IMG/VR virus record: IMGVR_UViG_3300035660_000030
Coordinates: 1 to 41,782 of that record
Length of the DNA stretch: 41,782 nt
Origin: a virus
Reading direction: 5' to 3' (one strand)
In this document: in pieces, positions 38,334 through 41,782 of the stretch
Numbering within the stretch: the first letter of the stretch is position 1
How the letters are laid out: each line of letters opens with the position of its first letter
The notes under the pieces: model-generated
Seen by the model: only the letters and a program-made list of their open reading frames with translations
Databases searched by the model: none
Told to the model about the DNA's origin: nothing
Program-made: the position numbers and the translations under genes

Positions 38334-38636
38334 TTACGATCCTTTGGGTTCTGGAATGAGTTGGAGAAGTACGTTGTGGATTTCTTCCACTTTCGCAATG
38401 ATGTCTTGAACGTTTATTACGTAGGTTAAACCGCATTGGCAACCGCCCTTGTGTCCGTGAGCCAAAGAGCCAGATGTAACATCCCATACTACACCGTGGC
38501 TTGGGTGTACGAGTTGCCCGTTCATCGCGTTCGCTCCAACCTCGAATATCCAAGTGTACCCGTCAATGTCTAAACAGATTGGACATATTTTATGGCCGTC
38601 GCGTAATACGTGCCATGTGACGCTGATGAAAGCCAC
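38334..38636 (-). CDS. Tail-module protein with CPIC zinc motif
   Basis: A 100-residue protein: ICPICLDIDGYTW near the N-terminus and GCQCGLTYVIN later, with HPSHGVVWD and AHGHKGG between, make a probable zinc site. The pattern (CPIC..DG....HP.H....CRC) is that of the C-terminal part of Mu F-like head morphogenesis proteins. Here it stands alone in the tail region. GTG start directly after the previous stop. Confidence 0.6.
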   Translation of the reverse strand: MAFISVTWHVLRDGHKICPICLDIDGYTWIFEVGANAMNGQLVHPSHGVVWDVTSGSLAHGHKGGCQCGLTYVINVQDIIAKVEEIHNVLLQLIPEPKGS

Positions 38637-39482
38637 TTAGACGCCCCAGAACTGCAGGTCATTCCACGTCGTCTGCTGACCGCCGCTCCTACTGAATTGC
38701 TTCAAGTCGAACCGCCATGTCCTCAGCGCCTCCCCATCCTGATCTAAACTTAAATGGCGGGGCGTGACTTTGCAGTTAACCATGTCCGAAGTGAACCACT
38801 GAAACGGGTCCGCACTCGCTTCCTGCATAATCAACATCAGGTACTCTCCGAGGGGTATGCCCCAGCCCGCGGTGGACACGTCTACTCTTCCATTCAGAAC
38901 TATGTCGGGGCAATTCATGCCCATGTACTGCGTCTCGTCTCCTATGCGACTGGGGATCGGCAAGTCGGCGTAAACATTATTCATCTCGAAGTGTAGACTG
39001 CCGCTGACGCTTGGAAACGTGAACCCGCCCCTGCAGATCAACGCGAAATCGTAGTAAACGTGATGCCCCGCGCCGCAGGCGCTGTCGCTGACGGCGTACA
39101 GCCTTATCTTGTCGATAATTTTGCCCGCCGTAACCGCAACAGCCTTAATTGCCCACGCGCTACTGAACGCCGTACCAAGTACCGTCTGGGTTCCGTCGGT
39201 GAAGACTAACTCAACCTTCGCGGCCAGCCCCGCGCTCGCGTCGCTCGTCTTGTACCGCACAACGATCCACGCGTAGACGTCGCTACTCAGGTTGGCCAAG
39301 TCGCACTCCCAGTACGTGTGCTGCGCCGCGGCTGATGCCGTGCCCGTGATGTCGAAGACGTCGTCGTCTGCCACCGTGTTGCTCGTGGCCGTCAGCGTCT
39401 TCGCTGACTCCTCCGTCCAACCCGTCTTCGAGTTGCAGTCCGCGAGGAACCCTTGGCCATGCGTGATGGTTGGCGCGGTCAA
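38637..39482 (-). CDS. Tail protein with jelly-roll N-terminal domain
   Basis: A 281-residue protein. Residues 1-150 look like a beta jelly-roll (TYWECDLANLSSDVYAWIVVRYKT...HHVYYDFALI), similar in style to carbohydrate-binding modules. Residues 155-281 (FTFPSVSGSLHFEMNNVYADLPIP...) may be a tail-tube or distal tail domain. The TTG start overlaps the previous stop (TTGA). The exact role is inferred from order. Confidence 0.5.
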   Translation of the reverse strand: MTAPTITHGQGFLADCNSKTGWTEESAKTLTATSNTVADDDVFDITGTASAAAQHTYWECDLANLSSDVYAWIVVRYKTSDASAGLAAKVELVFTDGTQTVLGTAFSSAWAIKAVAVTAGKIIDKIRLYAVSDSACGAGHHVYYDFALICRGGFTFPSVSGSLHFEMNNVYADLPIPSRIGDETQYMGMNCPDIVLNGRVDVSTAGWGIPLGEYLMLIMQEASADPFQWFTSDMVNCKVTPRHLSLDQDGEALRTWRFDLKQFSRSGGQQTTWNDLQFWGV

Positions 39483-40285
39483 GTCGTGTCCCTCAAATAC
39501 GTTACCTTGTACTCTGTGCCATATAGGATGCTGGAACCCATGGTCTTCGTGCCCTCGCTTGTCCTCTCGAACCCGCGCAGGCTACCCAGCGGGTGATCCT
39601 CAAGGATTCTGCGCAGTTCCACCTCGCCCTGCTGAACCGCCTTCACTGCCGTCACGTTCGCCTTGTCCATCGCCCAGATGCCGACGGGCACGGTTTCCTC
39701 GTAGCCGTAAGGCGTAAAGTCGTGGCCCTTCAGAGGCTTACTCTCCGGCTTGGCGACGGTGATTACCAAGTCGATGGCGCTGGGACTCTCCAATTCGAGT
39801 CTCAACGGGTAATCGGGATCCGCGTACATGACCACTCGACCCAAGTTCTGGCCCGCGTCGTCCTCGCAGTGGCTGTTGCTCCAGTACGCGTCCAAATACG
39901 CTTTTTGCCTGTGACGGGCGTCATCCACCAGAAACGTGCCCGCGTAGGCGCTGTAGTCAACGTCGGCGTGCAGGGGCAGAAACGTGAGGTCGCATTCCCT
40001 GTGGCTGAAGCTGTCGCCGACGAAGATTTCCCTTGCGGCGTGAACCTCGAAGTACTGGTTCGTCGCCGACTTGACTTCGTCGCCCTCGCCCAGCACGTCC
40101 ATCGTCATGAACAACGCGTCCGTCCTAACGTACGTGCCGACCGAGGTGGCGAGGCGCTGGCTGCCCTTGGGCAGAAGCAGGCCCCCAACGGTTTTCTCGG
40201 CCCATGTCTTGGCCCTCCAGCCCGTCGTGTCGTCGCGGGCTCCGAGTTCGAGTCGCCTGCGGGTGACGGCGCACGTTGCTCCCAT
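39479..40285 (-). CDS. Hypothetical tail-region structural protein
   Basis: A 268-residue, beta-rich protein (LFMTMDVLGEGDEVKSATNQYFEVHAAREIFVGDSFSHRECDLTFLPLH...) with a C-terminal helix-strand tail. High GC like its neighbours. No family recognised. It lies between the spike and the jelly-roll tail protein, with AAGGA before the ATG. Probably part of the tail or neck. Confidence 0.5.
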   Translation of the reverse strand: MGATCAVTRRRLELGARDDTTGWRAKTWAEKTVGGLLLPKGSQRLATSVGTYVRTDALFMTMDVLGEGDEVKSATNQYFEVHAAREIFVGDSFSHRECDLTFLPLHADVDYSAYAGTFLVDDARHRQKAYLDAYWSNSHCEDDAGQNLGRVVMYADPDYPLRLELESPSAIDLVITVAKPESKPLKGHDFTPYGYEETVPVGIWAMDKANVTAVKAVQQGEVELRRILEDHPLGSLRGFERTSEGTKTMGSSILYGTEYKVTYLRDTT

Positions 40286-40302
40286 GCTGAGTCCTTAGCC
40301 TC

Positions 40303-41658
40303 CTAGTCGTCGTAATGGTACTTTTCGGCGCTTATGCCCCGCCAGTTCCAGGTGCAGGCTCCACCAGCCAAGTATATCTGGATCGTGTCTCCTGGGCGTA
40401 GAAGAAACGTGCCGAAACCGTTGCTTAACGTTATTCTTACGGCGTTGTTAATTTTTATGCTAGTTATCGTTGTCCAAGTAGCCCAAACTTCTACAGTTTG
40501 CATCTGGTTGTTTTTGTAGTAGGTGCCATCCCCGAAGGCGGGTGTGGCGCAGTCGGGGAACAACGTGCTATTCACTGCGACGACGTTTTCGAACCAGATC
40601 TTGCATTTGGCGTCGCCTGCCGTGTTTATGTCCCATAGCATAGTGCTTACGCTGGAATCCACGCTTACGCCCTTGATGTGCAGCATCCCGTGGAAGCCTA
40701 CGTCCATGTACCATTTCTCCATTGTCTCATCGTCGACGTCTTCAAGGTACAAGCCGTCTATCGTGGCGTAGCCGTAGGTTGTGAAGCCGCCGTAGACCTT
40801 CAGGAACTTGTCGGTTCTGAAGAAGTGCACGCCGTACAGGTGATTGTATAGGCACACGTCCCAGTTCATCGCCAAGTCGCAGTCGGTTACGTCGAGTTGA
40901 TGCGATTCCCAGTGGTCTATGCGGGCGCGGATGCCCGTGGTGAATCCTTGTACCTGAACCTGAGTCCACATGGTGGGTCCGCCGGCGTCGTCGCCGCCCA
41001 CGTTCTGGAGGCACTGGATGCCCGTGCCCGTGAGGCGAACGTCGGAACCGTAGTCCCTGACGACCTGCACGTTATCAAGGCTCCCCTGAGCCATGCCGTC
41101 CAAGTCTAGGACAGGCGTCGCCGCGGAAGCCAAGTTTATTTTCTGCACGAACTCTATGTTCTTCAGGATTAGCACCGTCCCGGTGGAGGTGACTGCGCCC
41201 TTTGTTGATAGGCACTTGAATGCGGTACCGGTTTGGTCGTTGAAGATCTGTGTCCCGCCTTCCACGCCGTTCCGGATCATCTGCTGTGTTGTTCCCTCTG
41301 CCTCAACGATTAATCTGCAGCCCAAGGGAACTTCGAGTGCGCTTGTGATTGTCGGCGCAACGCCTTTTATCGCGATTCTGCCAGTGTACGCTGTCACGAC
41401 GCTGGCGACGGCGTTCGGCAACTTCACGGATATTGCTGGCAGGCCGAGAACGGCTGCGTTGAAGACGGTTTCGAAGTGGGCGTCGCTGATGTCTACTCCG
41501 CCGGGGAAGTTGCATACGGCGTGGTAGGCGGCTCCGTCCCCCCAGATCGTGTAACTTGGGACGTGCCCGTTTCTTTCTCCGGCGATTTGGGTGCGTATGG
41601 CGTTAGCCCACTCGCTGGTTATCTTGTCTCCCGCATATTTGGTTTCTGGTTCAACCAT
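40303..41658 (-). CDS. Beta-helix tail spike
   Basis: A 451-residue protein. The N-terminal part (MVEPETKYAGDKITSEWANAIRTQIAGE) would attach to the virion. From about residue 60 a right-handed beta-helix of pectate-lyase type runs to about residue 400 (AIKGVAPTITSALEVPLGCRLIVEAEG..., then MLHIKGVSVDSS). The C-terminal 50 residues form a beta cap. The start is taken at ATG 41658 (GGTGAT upstream). A TTG at 41727 would add a hydrophobic 23-residue N-terminus without a ribosome site. The gene crosses the repeated end, where codon 2 is Val here and Ile in the left copy. Confidence 0.75.
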   Translation of the reverse strand: MVEPETKYAGDKITSEWANAIRTQIAGERNGHVPSYTIWGDGAAYHAVCNFPGGVDISDAHFETVFNAAVLGLPAISVKLPNAVASVVTAYTGRIAIKGVAPTITSALEVPLGCRLIVEAEGTTQQMIRNGVEGGTQIFNDQTGTAFKCLSTKGAVTSTGTVLILKNIEFVQKINLASAATPVLDLDGMAQGSLDNVQVVRDYGSDVRLTGTGIQCLQNVGGDDAGGPTMWTQVQVQGFTTGIRARIDHWESHQLDVTDCDLAMNWDVCLYNHLYGVHFFRTDKFLKVYGGFTTYGYATIDGLYLEDVDDETMEKWYMDVGFHGMLHIKGVSVDSSVSTMLWDINTAGDAKCKIWFENVVAVNSTLFPDCATPAFGDGTYYKNNQMQTVEVWATWTTITSIKINNAVRITLSNGFGTFLLRPGDTIQIYLAGGACTWNWRGISAEKYHYDD

Positions 41659-41782
41659 CAAAATCACCATACACAAAATGATAATTGCTTGGCATACAAG
41701 AATCGCCTCAATTACTCTATTGCCCAATAACTCACCGTCAACGTGCCCGCGGCGCTGTGGTGGACCGTGATGTTGGTCGCGT
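41593..41782. repeat. Terminal direct repeat, right copy
   Basis: Matches bases 1-190 apart from C at 41655 against T at 63. It includes the start of the spike gene and the end of the fibre gene. Confidence 0.95.

Noticed and set aside
39593-40306. Rightward ORF of 237 codons
   Set aside because: Antisense shadow of the high-GC tail gene at 39479-40285. No promoter or ribosome site, and the surrounding operon is leftward.
1-41782. CRISPR array, rRNA, or complete tRNA genes
   Set aside because: I saw no regularly spaced repeats of 24-40 bp, no rRNA-like sequence and no full cloverleaf.

Overview
The window is one complete, circular or terminally redundant genome of a head-tail virus (Caudoviricetes type), almost certainly of an archaeon. 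Bases 1-190 repeat bases 41593-41782 with a single mismatch, so the unique length is about 41,592 bp. The archaeal assignment rests on TATA-box promoters with frequent short or absent leaders, strong GGAGGTGA ribosome sites, dozens of very small zinc-finger proteins, exported proteins rich in N-X-S/T sequons, and poly-T terminators. The host cannot be named from the sequence alone.

Layout. (1) A leftward late operon runs from about 12.5 kb down to base 1 and, through the circle, on from 41.66 kb down to 35.3 kb. Its order is zinc protein, small terminase, large terminase, portal, coiled coil, two surface or fibre-like proteins, HK97-type prohead protease fused to a scaffold, major capsid protein, decoration protein, a second capsid paralogue, zinc proteins, connector, tail fibre, beta-helix spike, tail proteins, a very small tape-measure candidate and a tail hub. 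(2) 12.5-13.5 kb is a non-coding region with inverted repeats and an abrupt strand-composition switch, a candidate replication origin. (3) 13.5-16.0 kb is a rightward set of small early regulators. It contains a hammerhead ribozyme at 14108-14182 that matches the consensus at every core position. (4) 16.0-20.0 kb is a tight leftward operon built round a GTPase resembling the DO-GTPase (double-GTPase) class, two zinc microproteins, several membrane proteins and an exported beta-sandwich protein. It is divergent from a large exported beta-helix protein (20.1-22.6 kb). (5) 22.6-30.3 kb is a long rightward chain of translationally coupled small genes, many with CxxC pairs. It includes a ParB-nuclease fusion carrying a tRNA T-arm-like sequence, and two radical-SAM-like proteins. 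(6) 30.2-34.2 kb is a mobile or defence segment: IS-type transposase, methyltransferase fused to an Mrr-like nuclease, YwgA-like protein and HicBA. (7) 34.2-36.05 kb holds small genes and an orphan C-terminal hub fragment.

No DNA polymerase, helicase, primase or integrase was recognised, so replication probably depends on the host. The two most unusual items are the hammerhead ribozyme that overlaps a stop codon and the GTPase/zinc/membrane operon paired with an exported homologue of the virion's own fibre proteins.
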